From Gammaproteobacteria bacterium (lineage in GTDB: Bacteria > Pseudomonadota > Gammaproteobacteria > Pseudomonadales > Ketobacteraceae), in assembly GCA_013178375.1 (NCBI GenBank), contig JABLXQ010000004.1:1-64000 (forward strand): a DNA stretch of 64,000 nucleotides. Direction: 5' to 3'. Shown here piece by piece: positions 1-8,302 of this stretch. Numbering within the stretch: position 1 is the stretch's first letter; each line of letters opens with the position of its first letter. A program made the translations under genes and the position numbers. The notes beneath the pieces were generated by a model, which saw nothing but the letters and a program-made list of their open reading frames with translations, ran no database searches and was not told where the DNA came from.

Positions 1-1126
1 GCCGCAGGCCCGCCGCTCGCTGGCCCTGCTGGGGGAAAAGGATCGCCAACTGCAGGACTGGCGCTACTGGATCGCCCGGGCGGATCAGCATGTCGGCCCG
101 CTGGACCCCGCCAATCAGCCCCGCATCCGCACCCGCGACAACCGCCGCGACGTAATGGGCTTTCATCAGCGCTACCTGAATGCGTTGTACAACCCCTACT
201 CCACCTTCGCCCTGCTGCCGGAATCCGTCCTGCGCAAAGTGTTCCCGGTCCAGAAGCCCGAAGACACATTCAAAACCATTTCCCGCGAACGCAGCTTCTA
301 CGGCTTTCTCGCCAGTGAACGCCTCAAGCAGCCACTGCAGCTGAACCAGATCACCAGCCAGGTGACGGAAGAGGAGCTGCTTAAACTTACGCGCAAGGCC
401 GGCATCCGCCGGGCGCGGGAGCTGTATCTGCTGGGGGAAACCTTTCAGTCGCGGCTGGAATGGCATCACATGATCAACCGTATGAGCCCCAAGGAACGGG
501 GCGCGGCGGCGCATCTGGCCTACATCTGGGGCTGGCACAATCCGGCGCTGCTGGCGGCGGTACAGTCCACCGCCTTCGACAACCTGGAAATCCGCTTCCC
601 CACCCTGTACAAGGATGAAGTGCTCAAACACGCGGAAAGCCGCGGCCTGGACCCTGACTGGGTGTACTCGGTGATCCGGCAGGAAAGCGCTTTCATGCCA
701 GCGGCCAAATCGCCGGTGGGCGCGCTGGGGATCATGCAGATCATGCCGGCCACCGCAAAACTGCTGTCACGTTCGATGCGGACTCGCGCCCCCAGCCTGC
801 AACAGCTGCTGGAGCCGGACCGCAACATCGACATGGGCACCTACTTCCTGAAACAGCTGTCGGACCAGTTTGATGGCAACATCGTGCTGGCGACGGCGGC
901 CTACAACGCCGGACCGGGACGGGCGCGGGCCTGGCAACCGGACGTCACCCCGGCGCCGGGCGACATCTGGATAGAAACCATTCCGTTCAAGGAAACCCGC
1001 GACTACGTGAAGAACATCGTCACCTACCAGGCGATCTACCGTCACCTGCTGGGACGTAACGTGGCACTGTCGCGTTCGGTGGCGGCGATTCCGCCCAAGT
1101 ACGGCAGTGAAACCGCGGCACGCTGA
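1..1126 (+). CDS. slt: Soluble lytic murein transglycosylase, 3' part (gene enters from outside the window)
   Basis: The frame is open from base 2 with no stop, so the gene begins upstream; the ATG at 155 is internal. The product cleaves the MurNAc-GlcNAc bond of peptidoglycan in the periplasm with formation of 1,6-anhydro ends. The visible 374 codons hold a helical superhelical region (start to about base 600) followed by the SLT catalytic domain. Its signature is the stretch IRQESAF (catalytic Glu near base 683), then GALGIMQIMPATA and AAYNAGPGRA, the standard goose-lysozyme-like motifs. The region before the catalytic domain is a little longer than I expect from E. coli Slt70, around bases 100-260. 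The stop is followed by a short gap and a gene on the other strand. The family is certain; slt rather than another SLT paralogue is inferred from the long alpha-helical N-terminal part. Confidence 0.88.
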   Translation, partial: PQARRSLALLGEKDRQLQDWRYWIARADQHVGPLDPANQPRIRTRDNRRDVMGFHQRYLNALYNPYSTFALLPESVLRKVFPVQKPEDTFKTISRERSFYGFLASERLKQPLQLNQITSQVTEEELLKLTRKAGIRRARELYLLGETFQSRLEWHHMINRMSPKERGAAAHLAYIWGWHNPALLAAVQSTAFDNLEIRFPTLYKDEVLKHAESRGLDPDWVYSVIRQESAFMPAAKSPVGALGIMQIMPATAKLLSRSMRTRAPSLQQLLEPDRNIDMGTYFLKQLSDQFDGNIVLATAAYNAGPGRARAWQPDVTPAPGDIWIETIPFKETRDYVKNIVTYQAIYRHLLGRNVALSRSVAAIPPKYGSETAAR

Positions 1127-1187
1127 GCGGCCTGGTTGTCAGCTGAGGGATCAGTTCAGCACTGACTCTTAATTCAACACCGACTCT

Positions 1188-1547
1188 TTAATTCAATACT
1201 GAATAGCCGCGATTGCGCATGCAGTTCTTCACCACCTGATCTTTCTCCTGCTGGGTGGCGCCCACACCGCTGGCGCCACCCACCACGGCGCCGGCGCCGG
1301 CCATGCGTCCGGCCGTGCCGCTGTTACCCAGCGCCGCACCCACCAGACCGCCCACCACCGCACCCGCCACCGCGCCACCGGCAGCTTTCTGTTCCACCTG
1401 CTCGGAAATCTGCTGACACTCCGTCAGATCCTGCTGGTACTTGCCCATGTCGACGCCGGCCGGATCGATGATCACCTGCTGCTTGCTGGCGCAGGCGGCC
1501 GTGGCCAAGAACAAAAAACAAACAAGGGGTTTGGAAAAAGACGACAT
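1188..1547 (-). CDS. Glycine-zipper outer-membrane lipoprotein
   Basis: A 119-residue protein with a lipoprotein signal: hydrophobic segment at residues 8-18 and a lipobox LATAAC, so lipidation is expected at Cys19. After the signal comes a short charged part with a cysteine (DLTECQQ), then a Gly/Ala-rich segment, residues about 55-95, with repeated GxxxG spacing (GAVAGAVVGGLVGAALG). This is the glycine-zipper pattern of small membrane-inserting lipoproteins. A second cysteine near the end (KNCMRNRGY) could pair with the first. Function is unknown; such proteins usually contribute to envelope integrity or stress response. It stands alone, converging with the transglycosylase gene. Confidence 0.8.
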   Translation of the reverse strand: MSSFSKPLVCFLFLATAACASKQQVIIDPAGVDMGKYQQDLTECQQISEQVEQKAAGGAVAGAVVGGLVGAALGNSGTAGRMAGAGAVVGGASGVGATQQEKDQVVKNCMRNRGYSVLN

Positions 1548-1725
1548 GGATTCAATTCCTCAGTGCACTGGGATGAGGGATTCTAACAGGCCGGCGAAAA
1601 CCAGCGCGAGCCCGGCACGCTCGTCTGCTGATAGCTCGTGTTACTGCATATCATCCATTACACTCAATGCCAGCATCGATTAGGTAGTTCGATCTCCCCA
1701 AAAAAAATAACAGGAGCCACCCACA

Positions 1726-2727
1726 ATGAACTGCCTGCGTGTTCATTCCCGCCGGGGAATGCCATTTTTCATTCTGCTGACGACACTGCTGTTGTCATCC
1801 TGCAAACCTGTCGTCACCTTCACCGGACAATCCCTGCTGGACGCCGGCGGCAACGAATATGGCCAGCTGACCTGGAGCATCACCGGCGAGACCGACGATG
1901 AATTCCAGCTCACCGGCGTCATCATCGAACCCGATATCGGCGCGGTGGAACCGCAAGGCAGCCTGAAAGTGTATCCGGCGGAGACCACCACCTACCGCCT
2001 CACTGCCTTTGCCAGCGGCCCCAACAACACTGTCTTCAACACCGTGCGCACCGTCACCATCCACATCGGCCCCCGGGCGAACTTAAGCCTGGTGAAAGAC
2101 ACAGCCCTGCGCGCCTGCCTGAAAGAAACCGGCTTCACCCACCTGGAACAGTTCGATGTTATTTACTGCCTGGATCGCAGTATCCGCAGTGTCGCCGGGC
2201 TGGAGCAGTTTGCGCTGACACAATCCGTATCGCTGGACAACAACGCCGTGGCCAATCTGGCGCCGCTGGCGCAGATGCCGATGCTGCATACCGTGAGCCT
2301 GTCCAACAACGGGCTGACGTCGCTGGATGCGCTGGCGGCGTCGGATTCGATCCGCAATATCGCGGCGTATAACAACAGCATCAGCGATCCTTCAGCGCTG
2401 GCAGCCATGCCGCAACTGCTGTCGCTGGCACTGGACCAGAACCTGATTGCCGATGCCACCACGCTGACGGGCCTGCAGCAACTGCAGGGCCTGTCGCTGG
2501 CGCGCAACCAGATTACCAATGTGACGCCGCTGGGTGCGTTGAACGGACTACTGGCGCTGGATATTTCCCGCAATGGCGTCACCACTGGCATTACCGCACT
2601 GAAGCCCCTGACCAAGGCCAGTGTGATCCGCAGCGAAGGCAATGGTGGCGTGCGCTGCGTCGATTACGCGAATCTGATACTGGCACTGGGACCAGTCGTA
2701 ATCTTCGACAAGTGCAAACTGTTCTGA
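1726..2727 (+). CDS. Leucine-rich repeat lipoprotein
   Basis: A 333-residue secreted protein with a lipoprotein-type signal: arginine-containing n-region, hydrophobic residues 12-24 and LLLSSC as lipobox (Cys26). Residues about 30-115 look like a beta-rich Ig-like domain. Residues about 145-300 form leucine-rich repeats with about 22-residue spacing, each built as L..L..L.L..N.I/L (for example LLSLALDQNLIADATTL and LQGLSLARNQITNVTPL), of the internalin-like bacterial type. Two cysteines near the C-terminus may form a cap disulphide. LRR proteins bind other macromolecules; no ligand can be named. The ATG at 1726 follows an AGGAG at 1711-1715, a good ribosome-binding site. The gene ends just before a bidirectional terminator. 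Confidence 0.8.
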   Translation: MNCLRVHSRRGMPFFILLTTLLLSSCKPVVTFTGQSLLDAGGNEYGQLTWSITGETDDEFQLTGVIIEPDIGAVEPQGSLKVYPAETTTYRLTAFASGPNNTVFNTVRTVTIHIGPRANLSLVKDTALRACLKETGFTHLEQFDVIYCLDRSIRSVAGLEQFALTQSVSLDNNAVANLAPLAQMPMLHTVSLSNNGLTSLDALAASDSIRNIAAYNNSISDPSALAAMPQLLSLALDQNLIADATTLTGLQQLQGLSLARNQITNVTPLGALNGLLALDISRNGVTTGITALKPLTKASVIRSEGNGGVRCVDYANLILALGPVVIFDKCKLF

Positions 2728-2751
2728 GCCGTTAATCGGGCAATCGAAAAA

Positions 2752-2781
2752 CAAAAACGGGAACCTCGGTTCCCGTTTTTG
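2752..2781. terminator. Bidirectional intrinsic terminator between LRR gene and esterase gene
   Basis: A perfect 14-bp inverted repeat (2752-2765 with 2768-2781) with a GC core (CGGGAACC / GGTTCCCG) flanked by A5 on one side and T5 on the other. It therefore gives a stem plus U-tract on both strands and can end the LRR transcript and the convergent esterase transcript. Confidence 0.85.
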
Positions 2782-2805
2782 TTGGTACAACTGAAACACG
2801 TTCAA

Positions 2806-4077
2806 TCAGGCACGAAACACCTTTTTGCAGCGCCGCGAAATCGCCGTGAGCAACATCGCCAGGCGCGGAATATGTGAACCCAGCACCGGGTTGCCGGACG
2901 TCAGCAGCGACACCGCAATCATCCGCTCCGGATCGGCCCAGCAGAAATTGTTGGTAAGCCCGATATGCCCGTAAGCCGAAGGCGTGGCCGGACCGAACAG
3001 CCCAATCGGATAATTGCCCAGCATCATGCCGGCGCTGTAACGCATGGGCGCCAACAAAGTGCTGTCGAATTGCGTTGCACTCACTTCCCGCACCGCGCGC
3101 TCAATCGTCACCGGCTGGAAGATGCGCTTGCCATCGTACTCGCCGCCATTGAGCAGACACTGGAAAAAGCGCGAACATTCCTCTGCCGTAGCGGTAATGT
3201 TCCCCGCCGGAATGATCTGCTGGTAAAAACGCGGATCGTTCGACAGATCGATCGCCGTCTGCAGATCCGCCCCCAGAATACGCCTGATGAACTGCTTCAC
3301 CGGAAACACCACGGGAAAACCGGTCAGATAATTGCGCGCCACTTCCGGGTACACATCATCCGGCACACCGTAATTGAAATTGCGGAAGCCCATCGGCACC
3401 TGCACATTCTCCCGCAGGTATTCCTTGATGCTCGCGCCGGTGACGCGCTGCACCAGCTCACCCAGCACATAGCCGCCGGTCAAAGCGTGATAGGCCAGCT
3501 CGCGTCCGTGCAGATTGGTGGGTTTGGCGGAATAAATCAGGTTCATGATGGCGTGGTGGTCGAACAGCATTTCCGGATCGATATTATCGAACGACGCAAT
3601 GCCCGCCCGGTGCGCCAGAATCTGCTGCACCGTGATCCGCTTCTTGCCGTTGGCGGCGAACTCGGGAATGTAATAGCTGACCGGATTCAGCTGGTTGATC
3701 CTGCCCTGCTCTTCCAGCAGGTGCACCAGCATGGCGGTGATCGCTTTGGACGCGGAGAACAGGCAGTACGGGGTGTCCGGCGTGGCAACCACTTTGGTGT
3801 CTCTGTCGCCGGGGCCATTGCCGCGCACATGGCCGATGGAACGGTTCAGCAGAATCTCGCCATGACGGCGGATGCAGATCGAAAGCGCCGGATAGGCGCC
3901 GGTACGGTAAAGGGCTTCCACCGCGCCCCAGATCCGGTCCCGGTCACGTTCGGTCAAACCGAGCCATTCGGGATTCACTTCATTGTCCGCGATGCGCACC
4001 AGGCCGCGCAGGGAATCGGGAACGTCGATGTTGTGTTCAATACGGGCCAGGGGGTTCAAGGATACTGCCATCATCAC
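2806..4077 (-). CDS. Serine hydrolase of the beta-lactamase / EstB esterase family
   Basis: A 423-residue protein of the class C beta-lactamase-like fold (Pfam Beta-lactamase). The nucleophile motif SxxK is SASK at residues 108-111, the second catalytic tyrosine is probably Y196 (context ELAYHALTGGY), and the third box is HIG in the C-terminal part in place of KTG. This combination is typical of EstB-like carboxylesterases rather than true beta-lactamases. No signal peptide is seen, so a cytoplasmic location is likely. Three consecutive Met codons (4077, 4074, 4071) are possible starts. Substrate unknown; short-chain ester or lactone hydrolysis is the best guess. Confidence 0.85.
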   Translation of the reverse strand: MMMAVSLNPLARIEHNIDVPDSLRGLVRIADNEVNPEWLGLTERDRDRIWGAVEALYRTGAYPALSICIRRHGEILLNRSIGHVRGNGPGDRDTKVVATPDTPYCLFSASKAITAMLVHLLEEQGRINQLNPVSYYIPEFAANGKKRITVQQILAHRAGIASFDNIDPEMLFDHHAIMNLIYSAKPTNLHGRELAYHALTGGYVLGELVQRVTGASIKEYLRENVQVPMGFRNFNYGVPDDVYPEVARNYLTGFPVVFPVKQFIRRILGADLQTAIDLSNDPRFYQQIIPAGNITATAEECSRFFQCLLNGGEYDGKRIFQPVTIERAVREVSATQFDSTLLAPMRYSAGMMLGNYPIGLFGPATPSAYGHIGLTNNFCWADPERMIAVSLLTSGNPVLGSHIPRLAMLLTAISRRCKKVFRA

Positions 4078-4159
4078 TTTGTCGTCGCCGCGGCGACCAC
4101 CTCTGAAAAGCCAACAGATTCGGCAAAAATGTCTACAAAATCAGGCAATAACAGCCTGA

Positions 4160-4189
4160 TTGACGTCCAAGCCTACGCAAATTTATACA
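4160..4189 (+). promoter_or_regulatory. Candidate sigma-70 promoter for the ABC1 kinase gene
   Basis: TTGACG at 4160-4165 and TATACA at 4184-4189, 18 bp apart (TTATAC one base earlier gives 17 bp). It lies in the 264-bp gap between the divergent esterase gene and the ABC1 kinase gene, about 150 bp before the kinase ATG. A GCCACA...TGTGGC stem at about 4267-4286 lies in the predicted leader. Called from hexamers and spacing only. Confidence 0.45.
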
Positions 4190-4341
4190 GAGTGTCACCT
4201 TTAAGCTTGGACGATTTTAAGGGCTTTGCTCTATATCAAAACAATCCGTGTAGAATAGGCCCGGTCGGCCACAGCCCGTCTGTGGCGTGGCCTTTGGGAC
4301 CTTTCACGGAAGATTTATCCTGTTATCAAGGCGTTAAACTC

Positions 4342-5667
4342 ATGGCATCCGATACTTCTGGCTTCAACAGACTGGTGGCCGGCGTCAAGGGCGCGCTGCG
4401 CATCGCCCAGACCACCCGCGTACTGGCACAAACCGGCATTGAATGGCTCAAGGGCGACCGCCCGCCCACCCCGAAACTGCTGCGGCAGACCTTCGAACGC
4501 CTGGGCACCACCTACATCAAACTGGGCCAGTTCATCGCCAGCTCGCCCTCCATCTTCCCCGATAGCTACGTCGAGGAATTCCAGCTCTGCCTGGACAGGA
4601 CCACCCCCATCCCCTTCCACATCATGAAACGCGTGATGGAAAAGGAAATGGGCAAATCCCTGGAAACCATCTTCGCCGAAATCGACCCGGTGCCCCTGGC
4701 CTCCGCCTCCATCGCCCAGGTGTACGCCGCCAAGCTGGTGACCGGCGAAGACGTGGTGGTGAAAGTGCAGAAGCCCGGCGTGGAAGACGTGCTGCTCACC
4801 GACCTGAACTTCCTGTTCGTGGGCGCGAAAGTGCTGGAGTACTTCGTGCCGAATCTGTCGATGGCGTCGCTGTCGGCCATCGTCGAGGAAATCCAGAAAG
4901 GCATGCTGGCGGAGTGCGATTTCTACCAGGAAGCGGCCAACATCGAAGCCTTCCAGAAATTCCTGCGCGAAACCGGCAACGATCAGGCCGTAGCACCGAA
5001 AGTATTCAAGCAGGCGTCCACCATGCGCGTGCTGACCATGGAGCGTTTCTACGGCGTACCCTTCACCGACCTGGAAAGCATCCAGCACATCGTGGAAGAC
5101 CCGGAAGCCGTACTGATCACCGCCATGAACACCTGGTTCGCCAGCCTGATGTTCTGCGATTCCTTCCACGCCGACGTGCACGCCGGCAACCTGCTGGTAC
5201 TGCGCGACGGCCGCGTCGGCTTCATCGACTTCGGCATCGTCGGCCGCATCCGCCCGCAGACCTGGGAATCCATGTCGAAATTCATCTGGGCCATTGGCCA
5301 GAACAACTACCCCGAAATGGCGGAAGCCATGGTCGGCATCGGCATGACGGATCAGGAAGTGGACGTGAAACGCCTGACCCGCGACATTGAAAACCTGTAC
5401 TCGTCAATGGACAAGATGATGCCGGACATGGATATCCACAATCCGGATTTCGTGTCGATCAACGAGCATGAAGTGAACCGCGTGATGATGGATCTGGTGG
5501 GCGTGGGCAAGCGCCACGGGATTCATTTTCCGCGGGAGTTTGCGTTGTTGCTGAAGCAGTTGCTGTACTTTGATCGGTATGTGAGGCTGCTGGCGATCGA
5601 TGCGAATATTTATATGGATGACCGGTTGAATATTACGCCGGAGATGGGGTGGACTTCGATTCATTGA
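4342..5667 (+). CDS. ABC1/UbiB-family atypical kinase
   Basis: A 441-residue protein of the ABC1/ADCK/UbiB kinase-like family, whose members support ubiquinone or other isoprenoid-lipid metabolism. Visible signatures: KLGQ at residues 60-63 (the family KxGQ element), the alanine-rich nucleotide loop ASASIAQVYAA, the catalytic loop HADVHAGNLL and the metal-binding DFGIVG. The open frame extends upstream to 2965, but that part is antisense to the esterase gene; the ATG at 4342 preceded by AAGG is the real start. A second, distinct family member lies at 24685-26025. The last 228 bp are duplicated, in decayed form, at 9380-9609. True UbiB usually has C-terminal membrane helices that are not evident here, so no ubi symbol is given. 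Confidence 0.87.
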   Translation: MASDTSGFNRLVAGVKGALRIAQTTRVLAQTGIEWLKGDRPPTPKLLRQTFERLGTTYIKLGQFIASSPSIFPDSYVEEFQLCLDRTTPIPFHIMKRVMEKEMGKSLETIFAEIDPVPLASASIAQVYAAKLVTGEDVVVKVQKPGVEDVLLTDLNFLFVGAKVLEYFVPNLSMASLSAIVEEIQKGMLAECDFYQEAANIEAFQKFLRETGNDQAVAPKVFKQASTMRVLTMERFYGVPFTDLESIQHIVEDPEAVLITAMNTWFASLMFCDSFHADVHAGNLLVLRDGRVGFIDFGIVGRIRPQTWESMSKFIWAIGQNNYPEMAEAMVGIGMTDQEVDVKRLTRDIENLYSSMDKMMPDMDIHNPDFVSINEHEVNRVMMDLVGVGKRHGIHFPREFALLLKQLLYFDRYVRLLAIDANIYMDDRLNITPEMGWTSIH

Positions 5668-5761
5668 TGTGGGCAGCTCCTGGATTCTGTCAATGCCAGG
5701 GATTGAAGCAGAAATTTGCTATATTGAGCCAAGGCTGAACACAAGAAGCGAGGTGACCACC

Positions 5762-5947
5762 ATGCAACCCCATAACGCGAAACAGGAAGCACTGGAAGCC
5801 ATTCAGCGTTTGCCGGATAACGTGGACTTTGAAGAAATCATGTATCGCCTGTATGTACTAGAGAGAGTTCGCAAAGGCCGTGAGGACGTGTCCAATGGCC
5901 GCGTGATCAGCGCGGAGGATTTACGGAATGAAATCCAGTCATGGTGA
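5762..5947 (+). CDS. Type II antitoxin (ParD/RelB-like)
   Basis: A small acidic 61-residue protein starting at ATG 5762 behind a strong GAGGTGA ribosome-binding site. It overlaps the next gene by 7 bp (toxin ATG at 5941), the usual antitoxin-toxin coupling. It is helical throughout, with EALEAIQRLPDNVDFEEIMY followed by an exposed C-terminal arm ending EDLRNEIQSW that would wrap the toxin. Identification rests on size, order, overlap and the ParE-like partner, since the antitoxin itself belongs to no family I can name with confidence. The 3' terminal 60 bp recur at 7090-7150. Confidence 0.75.
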   Translation: MQPHNAKQEALEAIQRLPDNVDFEEIMYRLYVLERVRKGREDVSNGRVISAEDLRNEIQSW

Positions 5948-6236
5948 TCTGGTCATTCGATGCCAAACGGCATCTGCTGGAAATCCACAATTTCATTGCT
6001 CGGGATTCCAAGATCTACGCCCAGCGGGTGGCTGATGAGATCGTCACCCGTTCCCTGCAACTGGACAACTTGCCCCAACGTCACCACATGATGGCGGAGC
6101 TGGGGACGAAGCGGTCAGGGAGTTTTCGATTTATTCTTATCGGATTATTTTTGAGATCATGCCCGACCATGTCGCCGTGCTGGCAGTTGTACATAAACGG
6201 CGTGATATTGGGCCGGAGGATATTCAGCGGACTTAA
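5941..6236 (+). pseudogene. ParE/RelE-family toxin, frameshifted
   Basis: The first 55 codons (WSFDAKRHLLEIHNFIARDS, then AQRVADEIVTRSLQL) are a normal ParE/RelE N-terminus. At about 6102-6105, in a run of four G, the frame is lost: the original frame continues into unrelated sequence to 6252, whereas the frame one base back (codon GAC at 6105) reads DEAVREFSIYSYRIIFEI and then VAVLAVVHKRRDIGP before a TAA at 6234-6236. One extra G would restore a typical 98-residue toxin. Either the toxin has been inactivated by a 1-base deletion in the homopolymer, or this is an assembly error there. Its antitoxin is intact. Confidence 0.8.
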
Positions 6237-6237
6237 C

Positions 6238-6263
6238 GATCAAGGAGTCTGACCCCCTTGATC
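6238..6263. repeat. REP-like hairpin after the toxin gene
   Basis: Inverted repeat GATCAAGG (6238-6245) / CCTTGATC (6256-6263) with a 10-nt loop containing TCTGACC. Related partial phrases (TGACCCCTTGA, TGCCCCTTGAT) recur at about 6410 and 7183 in the same accessory stretch. No U-tract follows, so it is more like a scattered palindromic repeat than a terminator. Confidence 0.4.
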
Positions 6264-6427
6264 CGCGATCCGCCAGGGGTGTAGGTGCTAGCTCTCTGAT
6301 TAGCCAGCAATTCACAACAATTTGGCCCCTGAATCCGACAAAATTTAGCCATGGCAATATTTAGCGTGAGCCGGGCAACATGCGAGCCTAACAAAGATCA
6401 AGAAAACTGACCCCTTGACCTCGGCCT

Positions 6428-6802
6428 TTAGCGCAAAAAAGAAGCCGCAGGACAAACAAACACTCGCCAACCACAAATAAAAATAACGTATTGCTGAGAA
6501 GCAGGAAGCTTCGAATCCCTATCAGGGTTATTCGAAAACACTATCCTTGAATTTATTTCAAGCCTGTGATCATTTTTATAAATTACTGGGCAATCTAACG
6601 ATCCCCTTACTTCACTTACTTGCCCAAATCGAAAACCATAGGCTACTGCAAAAAAAACAACCCCAAGAAACATAAAACCAAGAAAACAGAGCACACCAAC
6701 GAGCGACACATCAAAGCTGGCCGCAAGGTTCGCAACACGAGCAAAATGGTATGCAAAACCTAGCGAAAAAATCCCAGCCAATAAATAGACAACCCACCGC
6801 AT
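6428..6802 (-). CDS. Small membrane protein, unknown function
   Basis: A 124-residue protein with two hydrophobic segments at residues about 3-20 and 33-55, then a soluble tail of about 65 residues with two cysteines (RGSLDCPVIY and FICGWRVFVC). The ATG at 6802 is preceded by AGGA at a 9-nt spacing. Base composition is clearly more AT-rich than the housekeeping genes, as for the rest of this island. I do not recognise the family. It sits between the broken toxin locus and the RHS tips, so an effector-immunity role is possible, but nothing in the sequence shows it. Confidence 0.5.
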   Translation of the reverse strand: MRWVVYLLAGIFSLGFAYHFARVANLAASFDVSLVGVLCFLGFMFLGVVFFAVAYGFRFGQVSEVRGSLDCPVIYKNDHRLEINSRIVFSNNPDRDSKLPASQQYVIFICGWRVFVCPAASFLR

Positions 6803-7015
6803 ATATTTATTTCCTGCTATAGCAACATAGTTTATCGGCCAAATGCCGTCCCAAGCGCTGTTGTTGAGGATGACAACGTTGCCCCAGGAATACCTGCAAC
6901 TGCTCTAGTTGCAACCCGGCTCAGCAAAAGCTACAGAGATCCAATTCATTCTAAAGCAGGGATCTGTAATATTTTGCGTTTGTCCCCATACTTTCCTGCC
7001 ACCCCAACGCCTGCA

Positions 7016-7067
7016 GGAATTAGCATGTGCGACGGAATTAGCATGTGCGACGGAATTAGCATGCGAC
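7016..7067. repeat. 18-bp tandem repeat, 2.9 copies
   Basis: Unit GGAATTAGCATGTGCGAC at 7016-7033 and 7034-7051, with a third copy at 7052-7067 lacking two internal bases. The first two copies are identical, so the expansion is recent. It is a multiple of three but lies in no credible gene. Confidence 0.85.
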
Positions 7068-7089
7068 CTACTGTGGAGCCAACCAACAC

Positions 7090-7150
7090 TGTCCAATGGC
7101 CGCGCGGTCAGCGCGGAGGATTTGTGGAATGAAATCCAGTCATGGTGATA
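7090..7150 (+). pseudogene. Detached duplicate of the antitoxin gene 3' end
   Basis: These 61 bp match 5889-5949 with about five differences and end with the same TCATGGTGA, i.e. the antitoxin stop and toxin start overlap; similarity stops immediately after. The duplicate still encodes NGRAVSAEDLWNEIQSW. It has neither the N-terminal part of the antitoxin nor a toxin behind it. Confidence 0.75.
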
Positions 7151-7210
7151 TGACTGGAAGATAAAGTCAGGGTACTAACTGCCCCTTGATCTGGGGGCTA
7201 GGGGATGCTT

Positions 7211-7837
7211 TTAGCTGCCTAAGAATTTCTTTGAAAAAATCAGATAGTCCTGAAGACCAAAGTCTTTTACTTCTCGAAGAAAAGCAGCGCTGTCCTCAAC
7301 CATCCTAGCCACAAGCTCTTTATGACCAAGTAAGACGGCCAAACCAAGCGCCCGCTTAGATCGCGCCCCATGAAGTGGGCTATGCATCCAGGCCGCCCGA
7401 TCATTGCCTGATAGAAGCTCAAAGGCAGCCGACATCACGGAATACTTATCGAAGTATGGAAATGCATACCGCTTAAAATCAGCCAATAAGTCATCTGCAA
7501 CATTGGGAATGTCCGCATCAGAAGCAACACACCATCTTTTCTGTTCATCATTAGCGAGGTTCCCGATATCAATACCAAATGAATAAGTCAAATCCTTCTC
7601 TTTTTTTGTTAACAGTCTATTGTCCGCATTAATCAGATTTTCCAAGTCATCGAATCGGATGGCGATATCGACTGTGATATCAAAGTCGGCTTCATGCTCA
7701 ATGAAAGACAAATGAAAGGAAACTCGCCCACCAGAAATCGCCTTCAAAAAAGATTGCCCTACGGGCTTCTTTTGAAACCCATAGGCAGAAATCTTTTCAC
7801 CAACCAATGTGAGTAATTTTTTCTGCAGATCCTTCAT
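7211..7837 (-). CDS. Candidate immunity protein (DUF4304-like) for the adjacent RHS toxin tip
   Basis: A 208-residue soluble protein starting at ATG 7837; GAGGG overlaps the stop of the toxin tip just upstream and gives a 6-nt spacing, so the two are translationally coupled. The N-terminus (KLLTLVGEKISAYGFQKK then SFLKAISGGRVSFHLSF) has the look of the DUF4304 family, which is common among immunity proteins. The C-terminal third (MHSPLHGARSKRALGLAVLL) is alpha-helical and could be ankyrin/HEAT-like. Its position directly 3' of a nuclease-like RHS tip is the classical toxin-immunity order. The domain name is from memory; the immunity role is inference from position. Confidence 0.6.
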   Translation of the reverse strand: MKDLQKKLLTLVGEKISAYGFQKKPVGQSFLKAISGGRVSFHLSFIEHEADFDITVDIAIRFDDLENLINADNRLLTKKEKDLTYSFGIDIGNLANDEQKRWCVASDADIPNVADDLLADFKRYAFPYFDKYSVMSAAFELLSGNDRAAWMHSPLHGARSKRALGLAVLLGHKELVARMVEDSAAFLREVKDFGLQDYLIFSKKFLGS

Positions 7838-7846
7838 CACCAACCC

Positions 7847-8302
7847 TCAGTAGCGACGCTCGATGGTATCAAGAATCACTTGTTGTCCCCTCAAGGCATC
7901 TGGCGCATTCTTACCAACTACCACCCCACCCTGTGTTGCCATGGCATTATCTTTTGCTAGCTGGGCAGAATCACGAACTGCACCACCAGACTTGACCTCA
8001 ACCGCGACAATCCGACCATCTGGAGTTTGAACAAGATGGTCGACCACGCGACGTCCTTCAGAAGTTCTTACAGAGACTTGGCTACCAAGGATTGCGTTGC
8101 CCTCTGCAACCAAATCTTTGGCAGCCCGAGCTTCAACCGCCATACCGAACAATCAGCCGTACGAAACATATAAATGGATGGCGCCAACCACGGATTAAAA
8201 TCTCGCCCGTTGGATCTATATAGCTTATCGGGTTCCCACCAACATAGGCGTACGTATTAGGGCCATCTTCCAATCCAATAGGATCGGATTGAACATATCC
8301 CT
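7847..8302 (-). pseudogene. Orphan RHS C-terminal tip with PD-(D/E)XK nuclease-like toxin domain
   Basis: On the minus strand the segment opens at about 8302 with the conserved end of an RHS core ([11 protein letters not shown], then [20 protein letters not shown]), a remnant without the rest of an RHS gene. That frame stops at about 8145. The following 101-codon frame (TTG 8152 or ATG 8143 to stop 7847) is a small nuclease-like domain: VVDHLVQ..., then IVAVEVKSG, with Asp38, Glu52 and Lys54 in the D...ExK arrangement of restriction-endonuclease-fold toxins. Core remnant and toxin are in different frames, so the tip is a displaced cassette and not a working effector unless it recombines onto an intact RHS gene. 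Its immunity gene follows directly. Confidence 0.72.

Larger units (their letters stand above)
6803..7210. other. Gene-poor recombination scar
   Basis: A 408-bp stretch with no gene I can support. It contains a tandem 18-bp repeat (7016-7067) and a detached copy of the antitoxin gene 3' end (7090-7150). An open frame at 6909-7148 is made from these pieces and is not considered a gene. Confidence 0.6.

Noticed and set aside
2965-4341. Upstream extension of the ABC1 kinase reading frame
   Set aside because: Antisense to the esterase gene, with His/Arg-rich antisense-type composition; the kinase family begins at ATG 4342 with a ribosome-binding site.
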